DNA from: Paenibacillus sp. FSL R7-0345
GTDB lineage: Bacteria > Bacillota > Bacilli > Paenibacillales > Paenibacillaceae
NCBI RefSeq assembly: GCF_038595055.1
Contig: NZ_CP152002.1
Coordinates: 3,826,501 to 3,890,500 of the forward strand
DNA: 64,000 bases
Direction: 5' to 3'
The first letter of the stretch is position 1. Each line of letters opens with the position of its first letter. A program made the position numbers and the translations under genes. The notes under the pieces were generated by a model. That model was not told the origin of the DNA. It did not search any database and was given only the letters and a program-made list of their open reading frames with translations. Of the stretch, positions 24,798-33,209 are shown piece by piece.

Positions 24798-25003
24798 GTT
24801 ATGCTCGCAAAACTGAGCGAATGCTTACGAAGCGAGTTTTGCACGATGTGTCTCAGGCGGGTTATGCTCGCAAAACTAAGCGAATGCTTACGAAGCGAGT
24901 TTTGCGCGATGTGTCTCAGGCGGGTTATGCTCGCAAAACTAAGCGAATGCTTACGAAGCGAGTTTTGCGCGATGTGTCTCAGGCGGGTTATGCTCGCAAA
25001 ACT
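24798..25003 (+). repeat. 63-bp tandem repeat array, three full units plus a partial
   Basis: Units start at 24798, 24861, 24924 and 24987 (the last only 17 bases), each beginning GTTATGCTCGCAAAACT. Units 2 and 3 look identical; unit 1 differs at two positions. Within each unit CGCAAAACT and AGTTTTGCG are inverted, with a small AAGC/GCTT pair inside. The period is 21 codons and the frame has no stop, so the array reads into the amylase gene, but an AGGAGG site after the array marks the real start. The array therefore forms the 5' leader of the amylase gene. Confidence 0.9.
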
Positions 25004-25019
25004 TTTAGGAGGTGCGATC

Positions 25020-26777
25020 ATGCTGCTGGAAGCTATGTACCATGTGCCCCGTGACAAGTGGGCCTATGCTTACGATACAAAAACTATACATCTGCGTGTA
25101 CGCACCAAACGGGACGATGTGGACTGTGTCACAGCCCTGACCGGGGACAAATATGACTGGGAGCATACCTTTTTTGAAATTCCGATGGAAAAGGCCGCTT
25201 CCGATGATAAATTCGATTACTGGGAGTGTGCTGTCAGGCCAAAATATAAACGGCTCAGCTACACCTTTCGTGTCAGTAAAGGCCCGGAAAATGTATATCT
25301 GCTGGACAACAGCATCCGTTCAGAATGTCCGCAGCCGCCGGCCCACTTCTATGAGTTTTCCTATATCCACCAGATTGACCTGTTTCAGGTCCCAAAATGG
25401 GCTAAAGATGCGGTGTTTTACCAGATTATGACTGAGCGCTTCGCCAATGGCGATCCCTCCAATGATCCGGAAGGAACTGAGGCCTGGGGCGGCAAGCCGG
25501 CGTTTCATAATTTTTTTGGCGGAGATTTGCAAGGTGTGCTGGAGCATCTGGATGATCTGCTGGAGCTGGGGATTAATGCCGTCTATTTTACCCCTTTGTT
25601 CGTCTCCCCTTCCAACCATAAATATGACATCGTTGATTATAAAAAAGTCGACCCGCATTTCGGGGACAATGAGCTTCTTAAGCAAGTCGTCGAAGAGTGC
25701 CACCGCCGCGGGATCCGTGTGATGCTCGACGCTGTATTCAACCACTGCAGTGACAAATTCCCGCCGTTTCAGGACGTGCTGGAAAAGGGTGAATATTCCC
25801 TTTACAAAGACTGGTTCCATATAAACTCCTTCCCTGCTGAGATTGTCGACGGTATTCCTACCTATGACACTTTCGGCTTTTTTGGCAATATGCCCAAGTT
25901 CAATACAGCTAACCGTGAGGTCAAAAACTACCTGCTGGAGGTAGCGGAATACTGGATCAAGGAGATTAAGGTGGACGGCTGGCGGCTGGACGTGGCCAAC
26001 GAGGTGGATCATCATTTCTGGCGTGATTTCCGCAAGGTGGTTAAAGCGGCCAATCCGGATGCATACATCGTAGGCGAAGTATGGAGCGATTCCCTGACCT
26101 GGCTGCTCGGCGACCAGTTCGATTCTGTCATGAATTACCCGTTCTCCGGCACCGTACTGGAGTTCTTTAACGGCGGCATGGATGGCATCACCTTCGGTCA
26201 CCGGATCGGCAGCCTGCTGATGCGTTATCCCCAGCAGACGAATGAGGTCGTGTTCAATCTGCTTGGCAGCCACGATACTCCCCGCCTGCTGACGGTGGTT
26301 GGTGAAGATAAACGGCGGCTGAAGCTGGCGGTTGTGTTTCTTTTTACCTTTATGGGGACGCCCTGCATTTATTACGGCGATGAGATCGGCTTAACCGGCC
26401 ATGAAGATCCTGACTGCCGCAAATGTATGGAGTGGGATAAGGCGAAGCAGGACCGGGAGCTGTATGATTTTTACCGGATGATGATTGCGCTGCGCAAGCA
26501 GCACAAAGCACTGCGTGAAGGCCGGTTCCGCATCCTCCAGGCATGTGAGAACGATCCCTGCATTGTGTACGAGCGCGCTGACGAGAAAATCCATTTTACC
26601 GTCTGGATGAACAACTCCCCCGTTTCCCGTACACTCAGCCATCCGATGGAGACGGACGACTGGCAGGATGCACTGACCGGCGAAAAAGTTGAACCCGAGG
26701 ATGGCATGATGCATATCTCACTTGACCCATATGGCTACCGGATTGTATGCAGAGATTTGGAGCAGTATCTGGTTTAA
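25020..26777 (+). CDS. GH13 alpha-glycosidase, neopullulanase/cyclomaltodextrinase type
   Basis: A 585-residue intracellular glucan hydrolase, the usual length for neopullulanase/maltogenic amylase enzymes. An N-terminal CBM34-like beta domain (residues 1-120) precedes the (beta/alpha)8 barrel with VFYQIMTERFANGDPSND, DAVFNHCSD, catalytic Asp in GWRLDVANEVDH, catalytic Glu in IVGEVWSDS and transition-state Asp in LLGSHDTPRL. No signal peptide is seen. The ATG at 25020 has AGGAGG 7 bases upstream; the frame runs further back only through the 63-bp repeats. It lies beside the glycogen genes, so maltodextrin or glycogen turnover is likely. Confidence 0.93.
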   Translation: MLLEAMYHVPRDKWAYAYDTKTIHLRVRTKRDDVDCVTALTGDKYDWEHTFFEIPMEKAASDDKFDYWECAVRPKYKRLSYTFRVSKGPENVYLLDNSIRSECPQPPAHFYEFSYIHQIDLFQVPKWAKDAVFYQIMTERFANGDPSNDPEGTEAWGGKPAFHNFFGGDLQGVLEHLDDLLELGINAVYFTPLFVSPSNHKYDIVDYKKVDPHFGDNELLKQVVEECHRRGIRVMLDAVFNHCSDKFPPFQDVLEKGEYSLYKDWFHINSFPAEIVDGIPTYDTFGFFGNMPKFNTANREVKNYLLEVAEYWIKEIKVDGWRLDVANEVDHHFWRDFRKVVKAANPDAYIVGEVWSDSLTWLLGDQFDSVMNYPFSGTVLEFFNGGMDGITFGHRIGSLLMRYPQQTNEVVFNLLGSHDTPRLLTVVGEDKRRLKLAVVFLFTFMGTPCIYYGDEIGLTGHEDPDCRKCMEWDKAKQDRELYDFYRMMIALRKQHKALREGRFRILQACENDPCIVYERADEKIHFTVWMNNSPVSRTLSHPMETDDWQDALTGEKVEPEDGMMHISLDPYGYRIVCRDLEQYLV

Positions 26778-26825
26778 AATCGCAATTCCATTATTGGATA
26801 GGTTATTTAATCGGGGGGATCGGCA

Positions 26826-27377
26826 GTGTCACAGTTCAGTGCAAACGATTTACATGAGCTATATCTGCAAAAAGGTCATCTGACGCAGGATGAGGCTTAC
26901 CACTGGTTCGATGTGCTGGAGACTGTGGAGATGGAGCAGATATGGGGCAAATGGTGCGGGAGCGAGCTCCCCTCCGGCCACCCCATGGATGGCCTGCTTC
27001 GCCTGACCCGCTGGTACGGCAAAGAATTCCTGGATGCCGAGACGGTCCACCCCCTGCTGTTCGAGACACGTAATGGCCGGCAGTTCGCGGCGAACCCCGG
27101 GCTGATTCCGCTAACCCTGCCCTTTCAGCTCATCCCGTGGCGGGTGGTTAGACCGCTCTTCGCATTGGTGTCACCGCTGATCAGGACCCGTTCAAGCAAA
27201 GCCCGGCTGCGGATGGTTGAGCACCGCGGGCGGGTCAGTGCTGCCATGGTCTATGACCAAAAGGCGATTATCGACCACTTCCGGCGGATTGACGAGGATA
27301 CACTGCTTGGCGTGATGGATTTTAAGAATCAGCATGAGCTGGGGTTCTTTTTTATTTTGCGGAGGGTGCAGGAGTAA
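26826..27377 (+). CDS. GXWXG/DUF4334 domain protein
   Basis: A 183-residue soluble protein. The N-terminal GXWXG motif is visible in EQIWGKWCGSELPSGHPMDG (residues 38-57), and the C-terminal half fits DUF4334, with LRMVEHRGRVSAAMVYDQKAI and the ending LLGVMDFKN. No enzymatic function is established. GTG start behind a GGGGGG-type site. It follows the amylase gene by 48 bases on the same strand, so the two may be co-transcribed; no functional link is known. Confidence 0.8.
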   Translation: MSQFSANDLHELYLQKGHLTQDEAYHWFDVLETVEMEQIWGKWCGSELPSGHPMDGLLRLTRWYGKEFLDAETVHPLLFETRNGRQFAANPGLIPLTLPFQLIPWRVVRPLFALVSPLIRTRSSKARLRMVEHRGRVSAAMVYDQKAIIDHFRRIDEDTLLGVMDFKNQHELGFFFILRRVQE

Positions 27378-27394
27378 GTAGTTGGTGGTGGCCG

Positions 27395-27510
27395 ACTGGT
27401 GAGGGTTGCGGCGGGTTGGTAGCTATAGGTAACTGGCTTGTGATGGTTATGGCGGGTTCGTGGCTGTTAGTAACTGGCTGGTGAGGGTTGCGGCGGTTGG
27501 TGGCTCGAAC
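27395..27510 (+). repeat. G-rich imperfect repeat, about 40 bp, three units
   Basis: Units beginning ACTGG start at 27395, 27432 and 27473; each holds a GGTGAGGGTTGCGGCGG-like or related sequence. The plus strand is strongly G-biased, with runs of GG/GGG that could form weak two-layer quadruplexes. It joins directly onto the 51-bp array. Confidence 0.55.
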
Positions 27511-27945
27511 AGGACATTTTTGCCCTTCATTACACCCATTTAACCGACCAGGCTGAAATCAAGGGCATTTTTGCCCTTCATTTCGCCCATTTCACCTTTT
27601 AGGCTGGAATCAAGGGCACTTATGCCCTTCATTTCGCCCATTTCACCGATCAGGCTGAAATGAAGGGCATTTGTGCCCTTCATTTCGCCCATTTCACCTT
27701 TTAGGCTGGAATCAAGGGCATTTGTGCCCTTCACTTCGCCCATTTCACCTTTTAGGCTGAAATCAAGGGCACTTATGCCTTTCATTTCGCTCATTTCACC
27801 GATCAGGCTGAAATCAAGGGCACTTATGCTCTTCATTTCGCTCATTTCACCGATCAGGCTGAAATCAAGGGCATTTTTGCCTTTCATTTTGCGCATTTCA
27901 CCGTTCAGGCTGAAATCAAGGGCATTTTTGCCTTTCATTTTGCCT
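27511..27945 (+). repeat. 51-bp tandem repeat array, about eight units
   Basis: Units beginning AGGCTG start at 27550, 27601, 27652, 27703, 27754, 27805, 27856 and 27907, an exact 51-base period, with a degenerate partial unit before the first. Each unit carries an inverted repeat, AAGGGCA then a 4-base loop then TGCCCTT, with variation mostly in the loop. There are no unique spacers, so it is not a CRISPR array. The 17-codon period leaves long open frames on both strands, but no ribosome binding site was found for them. Confidence 0.9.
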
Positions 27946-28200
27946 AGTCCAGTCTAAGCAAAAGCAATAATGGGATTTTGCCCATTAATTGTTCCCATCC
28001 CCTCCAGAAATCGCCGCCACTAATGGAACTCTTCCGCTTACTCACCCGCTCTCTCCCTCAAATCGCCGATATTAACAGGACTTATCCCTTTAATCCACCC
28101 GATTAAAGCAGTCAACCGCCTAAAAAGGATTACCCTCTTACTCCCTCACCCTCCCTCTATCACCTTTCTACTTTAATCTAGACACTTTAGCTTCTTTCAA
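27946..28200. other. Degenerate continuation of the repeat array
   Basis: About 255 bases with no gene. AAATCGCC recurs at 28008 and 28060 (52 bases apart), and the second block reads GGACTTATCCCTTTAATCC then ACCCGAT, resembling the 51-bp unit (GGCACTTATGCCCTT and CACCGAT). This suggests older decayed units rather than unrelated sequence. Confidence 0.4.
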
Positions 28201-28202
28201 AT

Positions 28203-28251
28203 AAAAAAACCAAAACACTCCGTAAAGTCTACGCTTTACGGAGTGTTTTGG
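28203..28251 (-). terminator. Strong terminator after glgA
   Basis: A perfect 18-bp stem (28210-28227 with 28234-28251) with a 6-base loop, followed on the minus strand by a T-run (28209-28203). Confidence 0.9.
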
Positions 28252-28285
28252 GGTATAGCCTTTTACATTTGCTAGCACGCTTCTT

Positions 28286-29710
28286 CTATTCACCAATGCT
28301 GTTATAAATATCAATATACTGCTGGGCGGAGACGTTCCAGCTGTAGTCGCCGGCGAAGGCGTTTTTGGTTACTTTTTTCCAGTGCTCCGGCTTGTGGTAG
28401 AGCGAAACGGCCCGGCGGAGGGTGTGCATCATATCATGGGCATTGAAATCCTTGAAGGTGAAGCCGTTCCCCTCTCCCGTCTCTTCATTGTAGGACTGGA
28501 CTGTGTCGTTCAGCCCGCCTGTCTCGCGTACTACCGGAATACTGCCATAGCGCAGAGCCAGTAGCTGGCTGATTCCGCATGGCTCGAATTTGGACGGCAT
28601 CAGGAAGATGTCGCTGGCCGCATAGATTTTGCGCGATAAAGCATCATTAAATAGAATCTGTGAAGACAGCTTGGTCGGATAACGCCATGCCGCTTCACGG
28701 AACCACCGCTCATACATCTCATCGCCTGTGCCGAGCAGGACAAACTGGATATCGTCATAATACAGAATCTCATCGAGCACCCGGGTCAGCAGATCAAGGC
28801 CTTTGGAATCTACAAGCCGGGTAACCATGGCCACCATTGGAATGTAAGGTGCGACCGGCAAGCCCAGCTCCTCTTGCAGACCAAGCTTGTTTTCCGCTTT
28901 TTTAGCCAGATTCGAACGGTATTTCGTAAAAATCTTATTGTCTGTATTAGGGTTATAGCTCTTCGTATCAATCCCGTTGACAATCCCGCTCAGGCTGTCC
29001 GCCCGGTGGTTCAGGAGTCCGTCAAGGCCATAGCCGTAATACGGCGTACGGATTTCTTCCGCATAAGTCGGACTGACCGTAGTGACATGATTGCTGTGGA
29101 CAATTCCGGCCTTCATATAATTCACATTGCCGTAATACTCCACGCTGTCAAAATAGCTGTGATCCAGATCCAGCAGCTCATTCAGCACCGAGTACGGGAA
29201 AACTCCCTGGTACAGCAGATTGTGGATCGTGAATACGGTACGCATACCGCTGTAGAACTCGTCATGACGGTAATGAGCCTTCAGCAGCAGCGGAATAACC
29301 GCAGCATGCCAGTCATGGCAGTGCAGCACATCCGGCTGGAAGCCGATGGCCGGAAGGCATTCCAGCACTGCTCTGTTATAGAAGGCAAACCGTTCGCCGT
29401 CATCCATATAACCATAAATGCCATCACGGCCGAAGTAGAATTCGTTGTCGATGAAATAGACCGGGATACCGTCATATACAAGCCGCTCAATTCCGCAATA
29501 TTGATTGCGCCAGCCGACCGGCACGTCTAATACAGCTACCGGTTCGAGCTGGGCAGTGTAGGCTTCAGGAATTCCTTTGTATTTTGGCAAAATAACCCTT
29601 ACATCCACCCCTGCCCCCTTCAGCGCTTTGGGTAGAGCTCCAATAACATCAGCCAGGCCTCCCGTTTTGATAAACGGATGGGCTTCAGCGGCAGCAAATA
29701 ATACTTTCAT
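28286..29710 (-). CDS. glgA: Glycogen synthase (ADP-glucose type)
   Basis: A 474-residue GT5 glucosyltransferase that extends alpha-1,4-glucan from ADP-glucose. The N-terminal ADP-glucose motif KTGGLADVIGALPKAL and the C-terminal catalytic region PSKFEPCGISQLLALRYG are both present, and TGGLNDTV closes the donor site. Length is normal. It follows glgB by 30 bases on the minus strand; glgC is divergent upstream. A strong terminator ends the unit. Confidence 0.96.
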   Translation of the reverse strand: MKVLFAAAEAHPFIKTGGLADVIGALPKALKGAGVDVRVILPKYKGIPEAYTAQLEPVAVLDVPVGWRNQYCGIERLVYDGIPVYFIDNEFYFGRDGIYGYMDDGERFAFYNRAVLECLPAIGFQPDVLHCHDWHAAVIPLLLKAHYRHDEFYSGMRTVFTIHNLLYQGVFPYSVLNELLDLDHSYFDSVEYYGNVNYMKAGIVHSNHVTTVSPTYAEEIRTPYYGYGLDGLLNHRADSLSGIVNGIDTKSYNPNTDNKIFTKYRSNLAKKAENKLGLQEELGLPVAPYIPMVAMVTRLVDSKGLDLLTRVLDEILYYDDIQFVLLGTGDEMYERWFREAAWRYPTKLSSQILFNDALSRKIYAASDIFLMPSKFEPCGISQLLALRYGSIPVVRETGGLNDTVQSYNEETGEGNGFTFKDFNAHDMMHTLRRAVSLYHKPEHWKKVTKNAFAGDYSWNVSAQQYIDIYNSIGE

Positions 29711-29740
29711 GCAGATTTCCCCCTTAAAAGTATGGATTCT

Positions 29741-31669
29741 CTATTCCACAACTGCTTTGGGCTTGCGTCCTGCCTTCTTTAGAACCAGAAAACTTAGCGG
29801 CGGGATCGTCAGTTCCAGGCTGTTTACCTGATTGTGCATTTCTTTCTTGGAACTCTTCAGCGGGCCGTTATGATAACCGGAACCTCCAAGCTCCACAGTC
29901 TCTGAGCTAAAAATTTCTTCATATGTGCCCGGGCGCGGAACCCCGATCCGGTAATTCTTCCGCTCCACCGGCTGAAAATTAATAATGATGATCAGTGTGT
30001 CAACCGGCTTTTTGCCTCTGCGGATATAGGACAACACGCTCTGGTGGTTATCGTCCGCGTAGATCCACTGGTAACCCTCCATGTCATGGTCAAGCTCCCA
30101 TAGCGCCTTCTCGGTTATATAGAGCTTGTTAAGCGCAGCAGTGTAGGCCAGCATCCTGCGGTGGGCCTCATAATCCATCAGCAGCCAGTCAAGCTGGTCC
30201 TGATCCTTCCACTCGATGAACTGTCCGAATTCACCGCCCATGAACAGCAGCTTTTTGCCGGGATGAGAGATCTGATAGCCCAGCAGCAGGCGTAAACCCG
30301 CAAATTTCTGCTCGTAGGAGCCGGGCATTTTGTTCAGCAGCGATTTCTTCCCGTGTACCACCTCATCATGGGATAAAGGCAGTGTATAATTCTCAGAATA
30401 GGCATAGGCAATCGGAAAGGTCAACAAATTGTGATGATAGGGGCGTCCCCCGAAATCATGTTCTATGTAACCTAAGGTGTCATTCATCCAGCCCATGTTC
30501 CATTTGTAATTAAAGCCGAGCCCGCCTTCGTGCGCAGGAGCAGTAACACCCGGCCAGGCGCTGGATTCCTCAGCCATCATCAGTGCTTTTGGATAATAGT
30601 GAAAAATCGTCTTATTCAGCTCCTGAATAAACCGGATCGCCTCCAGATTCTCCAGCCCGCCGTTAATGTTGCGTCTGTACTGGTGATTCTGCTTCTCGAA
30701 ATCGAGGCGCAGCATGCTTGTTACGGCATCGACGCGCATTCCGTCAATATGATAGACATCGTACCAGAAAAGCGCATTGGAAATAAGAAAGGAATGAATT
30801 TCCGGCTTGCTGAAATCAAAGGATAACGTGCCCCAGCCCGGCTTCTCGGCTAAAAGCGGATCGGCATATTCATACAGCGGAGAGCCGTCGAACATTCTGA
30901 GTCCGTGTGCGTCCTTGGCAAAATGCGCCGGAACCCAGTCCAGAATAACAGCGATGCCGGCCTGATGCAGCTGGTCAATCAGATACATCAGCTCTTGAGG
31001 TTCACCATAACGGCTGGTAGCAGCAAAATACCCCGTTCCCTGATAGCCCCATGATAAATCGTAAGGGTGCTCGGCGAGCGGCATAAACTCAACGTGTGTA
31101 TAGCTCATCTCTACCAGATAGGGGATCAGCAGATCGGCCATTTCTTTATAAGTGTAGAATTCACCGTCTTCCTTCTGCTTCCAGGTACCGAAATGCATTT
31201 CATAAATGTTCATAGGCCCGTTATAAGGGGCTTTGTTCTTGCGTCTCCACAGGTTGTCCCCCCACTGGTAGCCGCTGAGATCCGCCACAACTGATGCTGT
31301 CGCCGGTCTCACTTCTGCTTTAAAGGCAAACGGATCTGCCTTCAGGAAGCTTTCGCCGTCAGCTGAGATAATCCTGTATTTGTAAAAAGTTCCCGGCTCT
31401 ATTCCCGGAAAAAAACGACTCCAAAATCCCGAATCGGGTATCTTAATAAATGAGTCCGCTTCCTTTGTTCCATCCCAGCCGTTATGATCACCAGCCAGTC
31501 CTACATATGTCGCATGAGGAGCCCACACGGTAAAGCGTACGCCCTTCATTCCATCTTCAGCGGCAATGTGCGCGCCCAGCATCATATAGCTGCGATAATT
31601 CGTGCCCTCATGGAACAGATAGATATCTTCAGTTGACGGGAGGTTTACTGTTTTTTGGATGTCAGGCAA
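29741..31669 (-). CDS. glgB: 1,4-alpha-glucan branching enzyme
   Basis: A 642-residue GH13 transglycosylase that forms alpha-1,6 branches in glycogen. A CBM48 N-terminal domain (about residues 25-120) is followed by the barrel with DWVPAHFAKD, catalytic Asp in IDGMRVDAVTSML, catalytic Glu in MMAEESSAWPGV and Asp in LPLSHDEVVHGK. It is the first gene of a glgB-glgA unit, with only 30 bases to glgA. The two-gene unit is divergent from glgC; glgP and glgD are not present here. Confidence 0.96.
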   Translation of the reverse strand: MPDIQKTVNLPSTEDIYLFHEGTNYRSYMMLGAHIAAEDGMKGVRFTVWAPHATYVGLAGDHNGWDGTKEADSFIKIPDSGFWSRFFPGIEPGTFYKYRIISADGESFLKADPFAFKAEVRPATASVVADLSGYQWGDNLWRRKNKAPYNGPMNIYEMHFGTWKQKEDGEFYTYKEMADLLIPYLVEMSYTHVEFMPLAEHPYDLSWGYQGTGYFAATSRYGEPQELMYLIDQLHQAGIAVILDWVPAHFAKDAHGLRMFDGSPLYEYADPLLAEKPGWGTLSFDFSKPEIHSFLISNALFWYDVYHIDGMRVDAVTSMLRLDFEKQNHQYRRNINGGLENLEAIRFIQELNKTIFHYYPKALMMAEESSAWPGVTAPAHEGGLGFNYKWNMGWMNDTLGYIEHDFGGRPYHHNLLTFPIAYAYSENYTLPLSHDEVVHGKKSLLNKMPGSYEQKFAGLRLLLGYQISHPGKKLLFMGGEFGQFIEWKDQDQLDWLLMDYEAHRRMLAYTAALNKLYITEKALWELDHDMEGYQWIYADDNHQSVLSYIRRGKKPVDTLIIIINFQPVERKNYRIGVPRPGTYEEIFSSETVELGGSGYHNGPLKSSKKEMHNQVNSLELTIPPLSFLVLKKAGRKPKAVVE

Positions 31670-31828
31670 ATCATCACCACCTTATTGTATAGGATGCACC
31701 TATAACATTACCCGAATGTCCGGCGTTTGAAAATGCGTTTTTAAGGAAAAATTAGGTTTTTTCTGAACGAAGAAAATATAACTGTAATTTTTGCAGGAGT
31801 ACATCAATATATTTCACTTATGCCGTTT

Positions 31829-31838
31829 CAAGCGCTTG
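31829..31838. promoter_or_regulatory. cre-like palindrome ahead of glgC
   Basis: CAAGCGCTTG is a perfect 10-bp palindrome with the AAGCGCTT core of CcpA sites, but the outer bases differ from the cre consensus. A TATATT -10 candidate lies at 31848-31853. Carbon control of glgC would make sense, but the match is partial. Confidence 0.3.
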
Positions 31839-31887
31839 TGGGGAGTTTATATTACAAGCATTGACAAAAATTTGGGAGGGATAACAA

Positions 31888-33111
31888 ATGAGTAAAAAAG
31901 AATGTGTAGCCATGCTGCTGGCTGGCGGGGAAGGCCGCAGATTGGCCCCCTTAACCACCACGATGGCCAAACCTGCAGTCCCTTTCGGAGGACAGTATAG
32001 AATCATTGACTTTCCCCTCAGCAACTGTGTAAATTCAAGCATCGATACTGTAGGCGTACTGACACAGTACGAAGCTAATTCCTTACATCAGCATATAGGG
32101 TCAGGTGAGCCATGGGGGCTGCATTCCAAACCTGATCAGGGTGTCAGACTGCTGCCTTCTGGTGAGGACGGCCGGAGCACTTATACCGGGACAGCAGATG
32201 CCATCTATAAGAACATTGATTTTATCGACAGCCAGAATCCGGAGCATGTGCTGATTCTCTCGGCTGATCATATTTATCACATGGATTACCGCAAAATGCT
32301 GGATTATCATATCAGCAAATCGGCCAAAGCGACGATCTCGGTCATGGAGGTTCCATGGGATGAGGCGAGCCGCTTTGGCGTTATGAATGTTAATGAAGAA
32401 CTGAAGATTTCCGAGTTCGCCGAAAAGCCGAAGGCACCTAAGAGCAATCTGGCTTCCATGGGTATCTACCTGTTCGAATGGGCTTATCTGAAGGAGTATT
32501 TGCTGCGTGATGCTGCTGACTCCTCATCCAGCCATGATTTCGGCAAGGATGTAATCCCGGCGATGCTGGACAGCAACGACGATCTGTTCGCGTACCGTTT
32601 CCAAGGCTACTGGAGAGATGTAGGTACAGTTGACAGCCTTTGGGAAGCTCACATGGATTTGCTGCATGAAGATAACGGCTTCAAGCTGGATAACGCACAG
32701 TGGCCGATGTACAGCCGTGCACGGCGTGCTAAACCGGCAGCTGTTAAATCCCGTATACCGGTTCAGGCGGATGACTGCCTGGTGAACGAAACCTGCCTGC
32801 TGGAAGGCAGCCTGCAGCGTTCTGTTATCTTTGGCGGCGTGGAAATCGGTAAGCTCAGCCGGATTCATCAGAGTATCGTAATGCCTGGTGTACATATCGG
32901 CCGAGGTGTACTGATTGAGAATGCCATCATCGGCGAAGGTGCTGTGATTAAAGATGGCGCTGTGATCAAAGGCAGCCCTGACAACATCGTTGTTGTCGGC
33001 CCTAACGAGATTGTAGCCGCCAAGCCGGTTATTCGTACCCAGCCTTCACGCCTGCTGCAGGAGGTCTACGAGAAAACAGGCAGACTACGGGCCGAAGGAT
33101 TGCCGTCTTAA
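31888..33111 (+). CDS. glgC: Glucose-1-phosphate adenylyltransferase
   Basis: A 407-residue enzyme making ADP-glucose, the donor for GlgA. It shows the nucleotidyltransferase loop [42 protein letters not shown] and [10 protein letters not shown]; a C-terminal left-handed beta-helix follows (from about residue 290). A GGAGG site precedes the ATG. No glgD partner is adjacent, unlike B. subtilis glgBCDAP. It is divergent from glgBA and followed by a clear terminator. Confidence 0.96.
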   Translation: MSKKECVAMLLAGGEGRRLAPLTTTMAKPAVPFGGQYRIIDFPLSNCVNSSIDTVGVLTQYEANSLHQHIGSGEPWGLHSKPDQGVRLLPSGEDGRSTYTGTADAIYKNIDFIDSQNPEHVLILSADHIYHMDYRKMLDYHISKSAKATISVMEVPWDEASRFGVMNVNEELKISEFAEKPKAPKSNLASMGIYLFEWAYLKEYLLRDAADSSSSHDFGKDVIPAMLDSNDDLFAYRFQGYWRDVGTVDSLWEAHMDLLHEDNGFKLDNAQWPMYSRARRAKPAAVKSRIPVQADDCLVNETCLLEGSLQRSVIFGGVEIGKLSRIHQSIVMPGVHIGRGVLIENAIIGEGAVIKDGAVIKGSPDNIVVVGPNEIVAAKPVIRTQPSRLLQEVYEKTGRLRAEGLPS

Positions 33112-33135
33112 GCCTTATCATCCAATTATAATATT

Positions 33136-33181
33136 AAAGGGCTGCAATACAGGTCAGATGACCGTATTGCAGCCCTTTTTG
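33136..33181 (+). terminator. Terminator after glgC
   Basis: A long stem (33136-33154 with 33159-33177, a few unpaired bases) ending in TTTTT. Confidence 0.88.
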
Positions 33182-33209
33182 CTATCTGCCGGAGATGATA
33201 GCCGTTCCG

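Noticed and set aside
24801-25019. N-terminal extension of the GH13 enzyme through the 63-bp repeats
   Set aside because: The extension is only repeat sequence without an RBS; AGGAGG 7 bases before the ATG at 25020 marks the start, and the protein then has normal family length.
27540-27938. A 132-codon minus-strand frame (and a plus-strand one at 27673-27957) across the 51-bp repeats, looking like a 17-residue repeat protein
   Set aside because: The 51-base period keeps any stop-free frame open on either strand; there is no ribosome binding site or unique sequence at either end.
27511-27945. CRISPR-like repeat array
   Set aside because: Units are contiguous with no unique spacers and no cas genes occur in the window.
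31860-31865. TTGACA as the glgC -35 box
   Set aside because: A matching -10 would fall inside the coding sequence with no TATAAT-like hexamer.
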